Of a stretch of 64,000 nucleotides of DNA, positions 22,271 to 33,992 are shown in pieces; the first letter of the stretch is position 1; each line of letters opens with the position of its first letter. The stretch spans positions 372,001-436,000 of the forward strand of contig JBLDXI010000017.1 of NCBI GenBank assembly GCA_047495785.1. The letters run 5' to 3'. Below the pieces are notes generated by a model. The model did not search any database and was not told where the DNA came from. It saw only the letters and a list, made by a program, of their open reading frames with translations. The translations under genes were made by a program, and so were the position numbers. Source of the stretch: Lepidodermella squamata (Eukaryota > Gastrotricha).

Positions 22271-25175
22271 CTACAGCCGATTACCCGGATTTGGCCCGCT
22301 TTGATTGTTGCTACTCGACGCGCTCGAAGTTCGAAGGGTCTGCAACAACCCGCCTGGCCCATTCTGCTGGTTACCCTGGTTAGCAGGAGGTGGATTCTCA
22401 GCATTTGCGTTATTATTGAAAATGCCGTTATTATTATTATTATTATTCGCGTTATTGTTGTTGTTATTAAAATTTTGCTGAAATAAAAAATGACCCTGAC
22501 CCGGGGCGACGTGAGGCGGCAAGACAGCGGCTTGAAGCCCGCCCGGCCCAGCAGCGGCTGGTACAATGTTGAAGCCGCCCTGTTGATTCAGCATCAAAAC
22601 TGCGTTATTGTTATTATTGTTGAGATTGTGATTCGCGAAATTTTGATTCAAATTCTGCTGCAGTTGGCTTGCGTTCAACTGGTTGCTTGGCCCGTTCGCG
22701 TTGTTGCCTAGACTGCCACCGCCGCTCGGCACTGACTCGAAGTTGGGGTCGTTGTTTTGAAATAGCAGCGTCTCTTCGCCGCTTTCGAGCGGGGCAGAGT
22801 CGCGGACTCGCTCGGCTTCTGGCGTTAAGGTGGCTGGGCATTCGAAATGAACCACGTGGAACACTTCATTCGCCGTATTGTGAGTCCCAACGATTTTTAC
22901 TAAAAAAAACAGGAATTTTTCAATTATTCAATTATTAAAGCTGTGCAAATTGGACACCCTAAATATACATGGTTCCAGCAATTTAACACCATAAATAACC
23001 TTCAAAGCTGGAACTTCAACATATTTAGACCCAAAAGTTCGAAAGATTTTCTATCCAAACCATTTGTGATGAATACTTACCGAAAACGATAGGCCGTTTT
23101 TTGAAGAGTAGCGTTTGCCAAGACCGGCAGAGTTTGTGGCGACAATCAGCTAACAATTCCCAATGATGGCCGTCCACGGAAGCTTCGACATAGTACGAAT
23201 ATCTTCGGTCATCACAGTCCCATAGCAACATTTTCATCGAATCAACAATGTATGGCTGCGCAAGTTGGACCTACAAATTAAAAAAAATATTCAGCGATTT
23301 CTGAATATTTCAAATTTTTTGTCATACCATTATGCAGCCTGAATTGAGTTGATGGCAAGTGTAGCCCGAGTCCCAGTCGTAATTGACGTAATCACCGTTG
23401 ATGAGCGCGTTTCGAACGCGACTCACGCCCTCAATAACACTGGCACATCGATTGAGGGTGGCGACGTTCTCTTTCGGGACGATCAGCCCGTTTTCGGTTT
23501 GGCACGGCTTAGTCGAATATAAACACTCAAATGTCACCAAATGGAAGACCCGATTCACGGTATTATGCGTTCCAACGACCCGAACTAAAAAATGCAAATA
23601 ATAATTAAAAATTAAAAGAAATAAAAAAAATGGCTCCATAGAAAATGCTCCTATTTCCAAATTTTTATTTTTATTTTTCAAATGAAAAAAGCTCATTTTA
23701 AAAATGTAAAAAAATTTAAAACTCTAAAGAAGAGAATTTTTAGAATTTTGAATGAATTAAAAATTCCAATTTTAATTGTATTGCAATTTTATTAATTCTA
23801 GTTTCTAAAATTTCAAGATTTTAAAATATTAATCGAGTAAAAAATTCGAATACTCAAGCTTTGGTCACTTATATATCCGGGCACTATAAAACTGCGGTGT
23901 TTTTAATTCATTTTTCTCATTTCATTTCGTAATTCGAAAAATCCGGAAAATTAGCGTACCATATCTCGCGACAACTGGTTCGAATTGAAGGAGCTGCCAC
24001 GACCGGCAAAGATACTGGCAGTGATCGACAACTCGCGTGTAAACATCATCATCAATCGACACCTCAATGTAGTACGAATACGACCGCGGATCTTTATCCC
24101 ATAGCAGCATTTTAACGCAATTTATAATCGCAGGTCGGCCGAGTTTAACGACGATGCCCTGGCCGTTGTTGTCGTCGATAGGATGCCGCGTAAAACCGCG
24201 GTCGAGGTCGTAATTTTCAGTGTTGCCATCCAAGAGGGCGACCCGAATTTCACCCCGTATCACCTGCGCACCATGAGCTATTGTCGCTTGATTTTCATCG
24301 GGCAGCAAAATGCCGCGATGTTGCAGCTGGCTGTACCGGCCTTTGATCTGTATCTCCAACGCGTCCAGAATTTGATTCGGCTCGACTAGCCCGCTCGGCC
24401 GCACAACTTCAAACAGCGAGTCTTGATTCATGAGCGGCAAGCGAACGGCAGTTACAATTTTTCGAACATCAACGCCCGGGTTGTTTTCATACCACCTTAA
24501 AACTCCACGAAAAATATCAACCTCAGCGGCGCAGAACGAATTGCGTGACACAACATTGAACATTGCAGTCTCAGACAATTGCAAAAATCCCTGAAATAAA
24601 GTCATTAAAAATTTATTAAGGAGGAATTTTTCGAAATTTCTTACATCTGTATTAATCACGTTTTCAGCGTTTGTATCGATGAAATTCTCGCATGCCGTAA
24701 CGAGCGGTTCGTGATTGAACAACAACGCCACGTCGTAAATCGCGCAAATATTGTTGAGATTTATCGACGATTTTAAATATTCATACAGCGACTTGACTAA
24801 ATTAGGCACCGTATATTGATGGGCCAAACATAGCAGCTCTAAAATGTCCTCCTCCTTCAGCTCGGATAAATCGACACAGCCCGTGTAGCAGTAGCGTAGA
24901 ATTGCTCGAAAAGGCACGGCCCGCAGTTCTTTCAGTTCGATTTCCCGCGTTTCGGGCAGCGATTCGTGAAGACCGCCGAATAGCAAGGCTCGAAAATAGT
25001 CAGATTGACTCGCTAATATGATTCGGTGAACAGGAAATAGGCAATTTTCGACTTTCAACGTCACATCGCTATGAATCGGATTCTCGAGAAGTTGCTTCAG
25101 ATTGTCGGACAAAAATTTCAGATGTTGAATGTCCGCCAAAGCTGATGGCGATCGCAACTGCTTGTTATCACTCAT
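22271..25175 (-). CDS. BTBD9: BTB/POZ domain-containing protein 9
   Basis: Five exons: 24645-25175, 23960-24590, 23328-23584, 23081-23270 and 22271-22899, giving 745 residues (human about 612). Order: BTB domain (about 35-135, SDVTLKVENCLFPVHRIILA), BACK domain (about 145-250), then two F5/8-type beta-sandwich domains. Each of the latter ends in VGTHNTVNxVFHxVxFEC, the family hallmark. The last 185 residues are low-complexity, rich in Asn and Gln, and longer than in vertebrates. BTB-BACK proteins commonly serve as cullin-3 adaptors; in animals BTBD9 affects sleep, iron and dopamine traits. An acceptor (ttctag) and a short leader precede the ATG. Confidence 0.95.
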
Positions 25176-25956
25176 TTGTATCAAGTTAACATCTAGAAAA
25201 AATCGAAAAAATTTAACAAGTGAATTTATTTTCGATGATAACAGTAGTGCCCGACATGAATTGTTCAAAAAACAGAGAAATTATCTTTTTTACATAGAAA
25301 AACTGCACATAACCGCAAGAAAAAATGACGAGACCGAATCAACAAATCATGACTCTGCATTTCAACCGAACAACAATATTATTGAGAAAAATCCCATGCC
25401 ATGCAGTTAAATTTTTAGAAAAACTATGCAATTTCTTTGCTCTCACAAATTCACAACACGTAAAGAGGAAGGAATTTTTCCCACGCAGTGATTATTATTT
25501 TCATCCATCAAATGAGCCATGGTTTCAATTATTATCATTTTTTGAGTAATTAGCAGCAGAAAAATTAAGGCAGTTTTAATGAAAAGACATGTATTACTTT
25601 TCGAGGTAGTGCAATGTGCATGAAATTGTATAATATAGTGATATATAAGGCGGCGATAATTACAAAAAATCCAAAGCATTATCACACAAATTCAGGTTTT
25701 CAACCGAAAAAATTCAAATTATCACTTCATCAATGCAACAAACAAGGTAAAAAAGCAGGCGATGATTGAATCAATCACAAACTGAATCACTTCTTTCTGA
25801 GAAAGTTATGAAAAAAACAAGAAAATGAGGTAGAGAATTTTTGACTGAGCAAAATCAACTTTTTGTTAATAAGAAATGAGCCCATTTATTTATTTGAGAG
25901 GTAAAATACAGGAGACTACAATTTGATAATACTCAACGCGAATGAAGGCACGATTT
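25176..25956. other. Intergenic region
   Basis: AT-rich spacer between BTBD9 start and HYLS1 stop (both minus). No exon recognised. Confidence 0.5.
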
Positions 25957-27318
25957 CTAGCCGGAGAAGAACGCGCGGTTAACATAGCGAGTTGACGTGG
26001 GTGGCTGTCGACCTTGCGCCAGGGCACTTCGAATTGCCCATCGCAAAGCTTGCCGCTTTTTCTCAGTCGGAACCACGTACTATAAGAAAAATTGAAAAAT
26101 CACAGAAAAATTAAGATTTACTAAAATTACATTATTAGGTCTCGAAACGGGTCTTTGAGCAGCTACACTCGACGAGGCTAGCGTTCGCCGACCCCCGATG
26201 AAAACAGTATCATCCCTAGCCAACATCTGGCCTCGAATTTGCCATCGCAGTTCTTTGTGTTGTTTTTCGCCCGGCGCTTTCTGACTACGCCAAGCTTTGG
26301 CATATTCCGCATACCGCGTAACAGGGTCTTGGGCAGTGACTCGTTTACCTCCCTTCGTGCTCGATTGAATCGGGCGGGCAATTACAGAGGGTAGGAAAGT
26401 CGATGCCCCGGAAACTGAACCCACAGTAGAGCCATTAACCGATCTAACTTTAACGTTCGATGCCTGTTAAAACGAAAAATCAATAGAAAAATCAAAATGG
26501 CGGGTTAATTAACTAACCTGTCGATTATCGCGATCTGAAAGCCGTAGTGGGCTGTGGTCCTGAGTCGATTTTCGAGTATTTCCATTCATATTAATCCCAC
26601 GCGTATCAAACTTTTTGCGCATTATTGGCGAATCAATTGACCCGCTCTGCTCAGAGGCCAACGTCAATCGTGAAATTTTATCCTCAAGACTAGCTTGATT
26701 GGCCGCCCGGTTGTTATAACCGTAACTGAGCGGTGGAAGACCTTCATAATCGTCAGATTCGTCGTTACCCTGCGAGTCGAGAACAAGCGGCAATTTGTTA
26801 GATTTCGGCTTAGACATTTGAGGCAGCGTCCGGCCGTACATCAGCTCGTCGACATAGGACGATCCATCATCACTTTTCCGCATAACTTTACGTTTTGTAG
26901 TAGAAGTCGTCGAGACGTTTGTTGCATTCAAATTTTTCGCCTTGTCGGCCCGGGCGGAATTCGGTGCGGATTTCGACGCGATTGGCGCCAATTTCGGCGC
27001 ATCTTTAATCAAACTTTTCGGAAAGCTCTTGCCAGAAGCGCCAGTTTCACTTTCTTTCCCGAATAAACAGTCCGAGGTCTGAGATTTTGTATAATACTTC
27101 GAAAAATCAATATCGTCCCGTATCGGCAGAGGGAGATCGTAAAATTTATCCGACTCCGTTTCATCGGCGTATTCAAAATCGTCGAAATTTCCATCTGCGT
27201 ACAATGCGGCCAAATCTCGCTCAAAACGCTCGACGTCTTCGTCTGACGTAAGCGGATAACCACATCGCTTCAACTCAGCCGCAATTTCGTCTCGCGTGAA
27301 GTTGAAATTACGCGACAT
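25957..27318 (-). CDS. HYLS1: HYLS1-like centriolar protein (hydrolethalus syndrome protein 1)
   Basis: Three exons: 26518-27318, 26131-26463 and 25957-26079, giving 418 residues. The N-terminus (FTRDEIAAELKRCGYPLTSDE) resembles the helical start of HYLS1. The decisive part is the C-terminal HYLS box: DPVTRYAEYAKAWRSQKAPG, KELRWQIRGQML and VVPTEKKRQALRWAIR, each matching the family pattern. HYLS1 binds centriolar SAS-4/CPAP and is needed to build cilia, not centrioles. The middle is Ser/Lys-rich and probably disordered. The start codon is only 63 bases after the MRPL4 stop on the same strand, with a tttttag acceptor 10 bases before the ATG, which suggests a downstream gene of an operon. Confidence 0.92.
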
Positions 27319-27381
27319 TTTAAATAATCTAAAAAACATTAAGGTGGAATATTTCAGAGGTTGAATGTGCCTCGATTTCGT

Positions 27382-28353
27382 TTAATAAAATTTATGGAGA
27401 GGCTCGAATCGCTCGTTTTCACCCGGCGCGACCGGCGTCGACTTCTCCTCGTGCACTTTGACCTTGTGCATCTGAAAGAGGAGGGCTTGTTCGAGCTTTT
27501 CAAGGGCGCCCAGCGTTAGTACGACAGTTTCGTGTTTGAGCAAGCTGTACACGTTAAGGCCGGAAACGGGCATTAAATTGTATTGAGGAATGGCAGCGCA
27601 TGCTTGCGCAATGTTTCGCGGCATGACTTCGCAATCATCAACAAAAAGAACTGACAACCCCCAACCGCGCGATTCAATTAAAGCCTCCAAATACTGTGTA
27701 ATAGAAAGCGATATTATGCGATTTTAAACCCATTTCGTAGATACAAACCTTAGAATCACCTGATGGCATATCAAAAGATTCGACAATGTGCAGGTTATCT
27801 TGGGCATATTTGCAGGTTAAAGTCGAACGAAGAGCTAAAGCTCGGTGCGTTTGAGGTAGGGTGTAAAAAAATGACCGAGGACCACGTGGGCCAAAAGCTT
27901 TACCACCGTAAATCCAATGAGGCGATCGAACGGAGCCTTGACGAGCCCTACCAGTGCCCTTTTGAGGCCAAGGCTTCGCATTACTTCCACTCAATTCAGC
28001 TCGGTTAGGCACGAAACGGTAATCCTAATATTAAACGTACATTTTCAAATCAATTAGAATAAATAACTCACGATTTGCCGATATAGACGCTGCCAAACAA
28101 TGCAAGAGTGAATTATATCAATCCGAGGGACAATTCCAAAAATGTCGGGATGAAGATCGATAATTCCAAGCTTTTGATCTCCCAGCATATTCAGCGTTTC
28201 AAGCCATGCCTGTCGGGGTTTAACGTAAGCCGGTGGGGGAAATTGCAGCTTTCGACTAGTTATCAAAGGCAAATCTCGAATAGCAGGCGCCGTGGTAGAC
28301 AACGCAGCTCGTCCGAAGCAAGGAGAAACGATGAGACGGCGAAATGTAAACAT
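27382..28353 (-). CDS. MRPL4: Mitochondrial large-subunit ribosomal protein uL4m
   Basis: Three exons: 28072-28353, 27749-28024 and 27382-27693, all phase 0, giving 289 residues. Conserved blocks: WQRLYRQIDYRFVPNRAELS, KPWPQKGTGRARQGSVRSP (the L4 signature) and GKAFGPRGPRSFFYTLP. The basic N-terminus fits a mitochondrial targeting peptide. It is a structural protein of the mitoribosome near the exit tunnel. It sits between TFIIS (250 bases upstream) and HYLS1 (63 bases downstream) on the same strand. Confidence 0.95.
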
Positions 28354-28603
28354 TTAATAGTACTCTAGAAGTAGACAATGACATTTTTAGGTATCTCAAA
28401 AAATGGCATCTTGTTTTACTGAGCCTAGATGTCTAACCGCGTGCGCCTGTTCCAGTAATCGCCCGAATAATAATTCTCGATTTGTGAATGAAAAAGACAG
28501 GCGATTGAAAGTATAACGTAAATGATGGTAAATAATAGAAACACGCAAACAAACGTAGGTAACGGCCGTTTGGCGCACAAGAAAAAACTTCAAAACACCA
28601 AGT

Positions 28604-29569
28604 CTAGCAGAACTTCCACCTTTTACCGCAATTGTTGCACAAGACGAAGGTAGTCATCGGTTCGTCAGCTGAGCGAGTTTGAACTTGGTTATACGTACAG
28701 TCGCTCTTGCCACATTTCGTGCATTTGATATGCGTAGTCGACGTACCACCGCTGAAAGCCATTTGAGCATCATCAATCGATTCTTTTGTAAACTTTTGAC
28801 GGAGCTTTTTCATCTCATCGCTAGCCATCTCCTCAGGCGTCATTTTGGCGAGTTGCTCAGGCGTTATTGCACCTTCAAGATACGCCTGACGAAGTTGCCG
28901 ATTCTTCTTATCCCTTAAATTCATTACACGTGACCGAATGCGATTCTTGTAACGATCGTCAGTTTTTCGCATTTCAGTAAAAATAGCAGCCTCCAAGTCA
29001 GTTGCAAGCGATACTAGCTTTTCGTCATCAACGGTATGAAGAAGTTCGTCAGATTTCTCGTCCTCGCTAGTACCAAAACGCAAAGCATCAATGATAAGAG
29101 TCTCGCATTTCTGTCGGGTAGGATCCCCGTTTGATGAGGCATTGGATGCCATGCTACTTTGCTTAGACATGGCAGGCGTTGAAGATTTTCCATTAGGACG
29201 CGAATCCGAAGATGTGGACCGCTTTTCAGTGGCTTCTTGAGATTCGTCACCATTAACGTCAGCGGCAGCTCCTTGAGCACTTTCCTCCTCGCCTTCGCCA
29301 TTGCCAGATGCGGGCAGCAATTTCTTCCAGGATTTGATCAATCCTCTCGCAAGCTGAGAGCATTCTTGATCCGAAGTCTTTTTACGCACAGCATTGATAA
29401 TCAGACCGATTCTGGTTCGTTGTAAAATATCCACCGTCATTTTATTGAAGCTTTTAAGCAATTTAATCTGCTCAACAACGGCTGCCGCATCAACTGTGTC
29501 ACCTTTAGACATCTTCTCCAATTTTTTCGCAACTTTAGCCACATCTTCCTCGCAAGTTAGGACACTCAT
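28604..29569 (-). CDS. TCEA: Transcription elongation factor TFIIS (TCEA)
   Basis: Single coding exon, 321 residues. N-terminal LW/TFIIS-N domain (about 1-85), Ser-rich linker, central Pol II-binding helical domain (about 155-265), and C-terminal zinc ribbon CTKCGKSDC...CNNCGKRWKFC. The ribbon's acidic hairpin RSADEPMTTF carries the Asp-Glu pair that stimulates RNA cleavage by stalled Pol II. It works with RPB9, also encoded in this window. A tatag acceptor lies 17 bases before the ATG. Confidence 0.96.
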   Translation of the reverse strand: MSVLTCEEDVAKVAKKLEKMSKGDTVDAAAVVEQIKLLKSFNKMTVDILQRTRIGLIINAVRKKTSDQECSQLARGLIKSWKKLLPASGNGEGEEESAQGAAADVNGDESQEATEKRSTSSDSRPNGKSSTPAMSKQSSMASNASSNGDPTRQKCETLIIDALRFGTSEDEKSDELLHTVDDEKLVSLATDLEAAIFTEMRKTDDRYKNRIRSRVMNLRDKKNRQLRQAYLEGAITPEQLAKMTPEEMASDEMKKLRQKFTKESIDDAQMAFSGGTSTTHIKCTKCGKSDCTYNQVQTRSADEPMTTFVLCNNCGKRWKFC

Positions 29570-30157
29570 GATAATTCACTTTCAGGCTATAATAATAAAT
29601 ATTCAAGATTCAATGGATTAATGGTATCATAGTCCATAAGAGAAACAACAAGATAGCAGAATTTACCATCCAAAAATCTCAGTAACAAACAACTTGAAGA
29701 TAGGAGGTGGCAGGTGTTTCGACTTGAAAGCAACTAACAACTAAATAATAGATATTCAGGAATGTGGGAAGCAGGAACTTACAGAAGAATTATCAGTCTG
29801 AAGAAGCTGTAAATATTCGAGCTTTCTGCCGTCGCAACGAGAATCAGCAGATCGCTGCTGCGGCTGCGTTTACCAGAGGGTCTAACGTGAGTAACCGCGC
29901 GCACTTCTCGCTCAAACCCTTGGCAAATCGCGGAGAGCGCTGCGATTTTTCAAGGGATCTGGATTTCGAGAGTTTTATTTTGTTGACATTTAATTGCTAC
30001 AAATACACTCAAATTATTAAAGAACTGCAAAACTCAACTCAGGCAATTATACGAATTTTAAATTTATGCGTTCCTGGATACGGCGGGAAGTCGATCCATG
30101 GTCCTTCAACTTCAAACTTGAACGAATTCTAAGGGTTCGATCAGGATTCTGGTGATC
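29570..30157. other. Divergent spacer between TFIIS and NEK9-like gene
   Basis: Likely holds the promoters of both genes. A plus-strand ORF (29764-30132) shows no domain; part may be NEK9 leader sequence. No motif I can name with confidence. Confidence 0.4.
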
Positions 30158-33100
30158 ATGTCATCGGAAGATTCTTTAGCGTCCGACTCTAGCGCTGATG
30201 AGATCGCATACATTCCAGTTAGAGTACTAGGAAGAGGAGCTTTTGGGAAAGCTGTTCTATATCGGCGACTGAATGTAAAGAATTTAGAGGAATTTATCAC
30301 CGTAACAATGTATTGCTGATTTTATGGCAGGATGGCATGCTTGTTGTCTGGAAAGAGCTCAATGTATCGCCGCTCTCTGATAAAAACAAGAAAGAAGCTT
30401 ACAATGAAATCGAGATTTTATCAGCTCTTAACAACATCAACATCATCAAGTATTTGAATCATTTCTTTGACAGCGATGTGCTGTGCATCGAACTCGAATA
30501 TGCCAATGGAGGAAGTCTTTACGAGAAGATAATAAAACATGAAACGGATGATAAACCCTTTCGGGAAATGGTTAGATGACTTACTTCTGTGGTTTCTTTC
30601 AAACTTCATGCTGTATTTACAGGAAGTTTTGTGGTATTTCTATCAACTTATGAGCGCCGTTTCGTATATCCATTCCTTGGGAATAATTCACCGGTTTGCT
30701 ATAAAATGAGACTGAATTTGCCTAGCTGACAAAGGTTCAATTTCAGAGATATTAAAACGCTGAACATCTTCTTGACCAAATCAGACATTCTCAAACTTGG
30801 CGATTTTGGCATTTCGAAAGCCTTGGAATCTCCCGACGATCTGGCTACCTCATGCGTCGGCACCCCATATTACATGAGCCCAGAGATAATTCGTGGCGAG
30901 AGGTTGGGATTGCTATAATTGAAAGTGTGGATTTTTTTATCAATATGATTTATTAGTTACGACGGCACGTCCGACGTTTGGGCTTGCGGCTGTGTTATAT
31001 TCGAATTGGCTACATTGAGACGCGCTTTCAACGCCACGGTTTGATTGTGTTATAGTTCTGCAACAATATTTAAGAGGCTTTACGATGCAGAATGCTCTCA
31101 GGCTGGCACGTGAAATTGTAACTACCGAAGTTGACCTGGCTTCGATCGATTGCGTGAATTACTCCAAGGGCCTCATTGATCTTGTAAGATCGATGCTGTG
31201 CAAAGAGCGACTCCAGAGGATCTCTTCAGCTGATGTACTTGCGAACGACGTTTTTACTCCCGTTAAAAAGTATGATAATTTTCACATCGTTAACTATCCA
31301 TTTATTACTTTACTTTCGCTTTAAGATCTTTCGAAGAAAGATTGTGCCATGCCGCCGGTAACTCGCACGATACAAAGCGCCCGTCTATGAGTCTTTCGAG
31401 CGTCTCAGATTCTGTTACCAATGAAAGCAATAATAATAGTATACCTGTCATTACAAGCACAAAAGTTACTACTGAGGTATGTGATTTTCTCGGACAGCAT
31501 CTTTCCTCAAATGAAATGTCTCGAAAATTAGTTGTACTTATGGGGCGGAGGCAAGTCGTGTCCTCTATTACTGGAACCTTTCGCCGGCGGGTCGGGACGG
31601 CCCGTTATTGAAGTTGCAGCCGGATTGCATCATTTTGCCGCTATCACAATGGAAGGCGAAGTTTACACGTGGGTAGACGGTGCCAGCTGTCAGTCAGTTG
31701 AAGGAGAGCTGGGTCACGGCGATATCACTCCCCATAGGGTACCTCGAAAAATTCAGCATCTCGAAAATATTCTCATAGCTCAGATCTCTTGCGGTGAATA
31801 CTTCACCATTTGCATAACATGTCAGTTGTGTTTTTTTATACCAAAACTGGTGAATCCCTCACGAGATAATTTCTTTGATAGATCATGGTGCAATGTACTC
31901 TTTCGGATCTAATAATGACGGCTGCCTTGGCCTCGGCGAGGAGGTGCAGTGTGCTATTGAGCCGATGCAAATGGTGCTTTTCGAAAACCCGAAATACGGC
32001 ATGATTCCAACTAACATGCAGCCAGCTTTCAAAAGCGTAGCATGTGGTGATCGTCACGCTTTAGCAATAACGACTGATGGGAGACTTTTTACCTGGGGAT
32101 GTGGCGAATTCGGACGACTAGGCCATGGTACAGAGGACGATTGTTTCATACCGCGCGAAGTTAGCTATCTACCAGGATTAGACCCGGTCGCTGTCGTAGC
32201 AGCAGGAGTCGATGCTTCAATTATTGTTCTACAAAGCGGTGCAGTCTACGCAACTGGATCGAACGAGCATAACAAAATCGGCCTGTCAACGTCATTTTCC
32301 GGCATTGAAAAGGGACAAAAAACGTCGTTTGATATTCCCTTTAAACTCAAGTTTTGCTCGGTTAAAGCATTGAAGTCTCACGTTGTAGTCGATGTATCTA
32401 TGGGCACTACCCACACGGCTTGCATCGATTCTACAGGGCTGCTGATAACATTTGGTGATAACAAGTACGGCCAATTAGGCCAGGGCGATTGCAAGCCACG
32501 TCCGACCTCGATTTGCCGAGTTTTAGGCCCATTAGTCGGACTGGAAGTCACGCACGCAGTTGCTGGCGATGGCTTTACAACGGCTGCGTTAGCTAACGGG
32601 GCGATTTTTTCATGGGGCCGGAACAATTGGGGTCAGCTGGGCCAGGGTTCATACGGGACTGGTATCGTACCAATACCTCATCCAGTTGCCGTTCCGTGGC
32701 AATGCGGACCGGGTAGGCAGCTTTCAGCTATCAGCTCAAGGGCTTGGCACACAATTGCCGTCATTCGAAATGTGCATAATCAAAAACAGATGAAACACGG
32801 CGGATTGCTTCAAACTTCGTCATCGCTAATGTCTAAGGGAAGTTCAGTGCCGTCGCCTCAAGACGCCCCTAAAATTGACTCGGATTCATCCTCATTCCGT
32901 TTCAACAGCGAAATAGATTTTCCTGATACTCCGCCTGTACCGCCAATTATAGTTAAACAACCTGCGGTATCAAGTAATAACAGTTCAGCTGTTTTTGCTG
33001 GGGATGAGAGTGCTATACCAGACTGGCTGCAAAAAGAGTTGGATGATGCGAAAAATCAAAGTTTGATGGCCGTGGCTCCTCCAGCAATTGAAGAGCCTGT

Positions 33101-33314
33101 TTCTGAGTTCATTTCTGATAAACAGCGAATTTCCGAGCTTGAACTTGAAAATCAAAAGGTTTGCTCAATTTTTGAAGAGAAAGCAAGTTTGAGCTGTGAT
33201 TATTTTCATTTTCAGTTGCGGGAACTAATCAGCGAGCAGGAATCTGTGATATCAGAGCTGAGAAGCACCTTGTCAAGCAGATCGGCCAAAACCAACAATT
33301 CAGAACAAAATTGA
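30158..33314 (+). CDS. NEK9: NIMA-related kinase with RCC1 repeats (NEK9/NEK8 type)
   Basis: Ten exons: 30158-30274, 30331-30570, 30623-30693, 30747-30902, 30957-31038, 31091-31269, 31326-31476, 31532-31820, 31882-33158 and 33216-33314, giving 886 residues. Kinase domain: [13 protein letters not shown] (Gly loop), VVWKEL (Lys), [10 protein letters not shown] (catalytic loop), DFG, and [11 protein letters not shown] (activation loop). RCC1 beta-propeller repeats follow ([54 protein letters not shown]). The last exons form a coiled coil, as in NEK9; NEK8 lacks this and is shorter. NEK9 activates NEK6/7 in mitosis and also acts at cilia. The 57-base last intron is in frame and stop-free, so its removal is inferred from splice sites and better coiled-coil heptads. 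Confidence 0.92.
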
Positions 33315-33992
33315 CTAGTCAACATGAACTTTATTTTTGTTTCTTTCTTTCGTCACGATTAAACGAACGATTGTTATGCGATCAAGGCACCAGAGATAGA
33401 CGAGCGTGTCACAAGCTTATTCTTTATCATGAAAATGCGATAAATTAGTTCGACGTTGCAAATTTGAAAAATATCATCCCACGAAACAGTGCTTCGAGTC
33501 ACGCTCGTTTCAGCAAGTTAATAACGGCAGCAGTATAGAAAATTGCACATTCGCAACCCTCCGTCAAGTACAATAGCCACAGAAAACCAGAAAAAGGTTA
33601 CTTCACAACTTTTTTTAGTAGTAAACACCGCCATGTACCGAAATAAAAATTAGCCGCAAAAAATAGCATAACATACTAGTCCGTATTTACAAGTTTTCAC
33701 ATTTATGAAGAAACTAGTTTCTCTTTAACCAGAAATTTTGAAACAACACATTTTTTTATGCGAAGATTATCTCAGACGCGAGCAATTGATTTCACTTTTT
33801 TGAGGTCAGGCGACCAAAACCGAGGAGACATCAGCGCCATCCGCGCGTTTTTCAACGCCGTCGTGGTGCAGCAGCGGGTACGAGGATAAAAGTTTGTCCG
33901 GAGCAGAGGATGAGTCATCATGGTCAGAACCGCCACCGTTTTCTGAGTGATTACTAAGGATCGACTGATCGGTAGGAGCTCGCGCTTCACGA
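33315..33992. other. Convergent 3' region between NEK9 and SLC10A7
   Basis: Holds the 3' ends of both genes. On the minus strand all three frames stay largely open from 34017 down to about 33806, so an alternative longer C-terminus of SLC10A7 may lie here. Confidence 0.4.
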
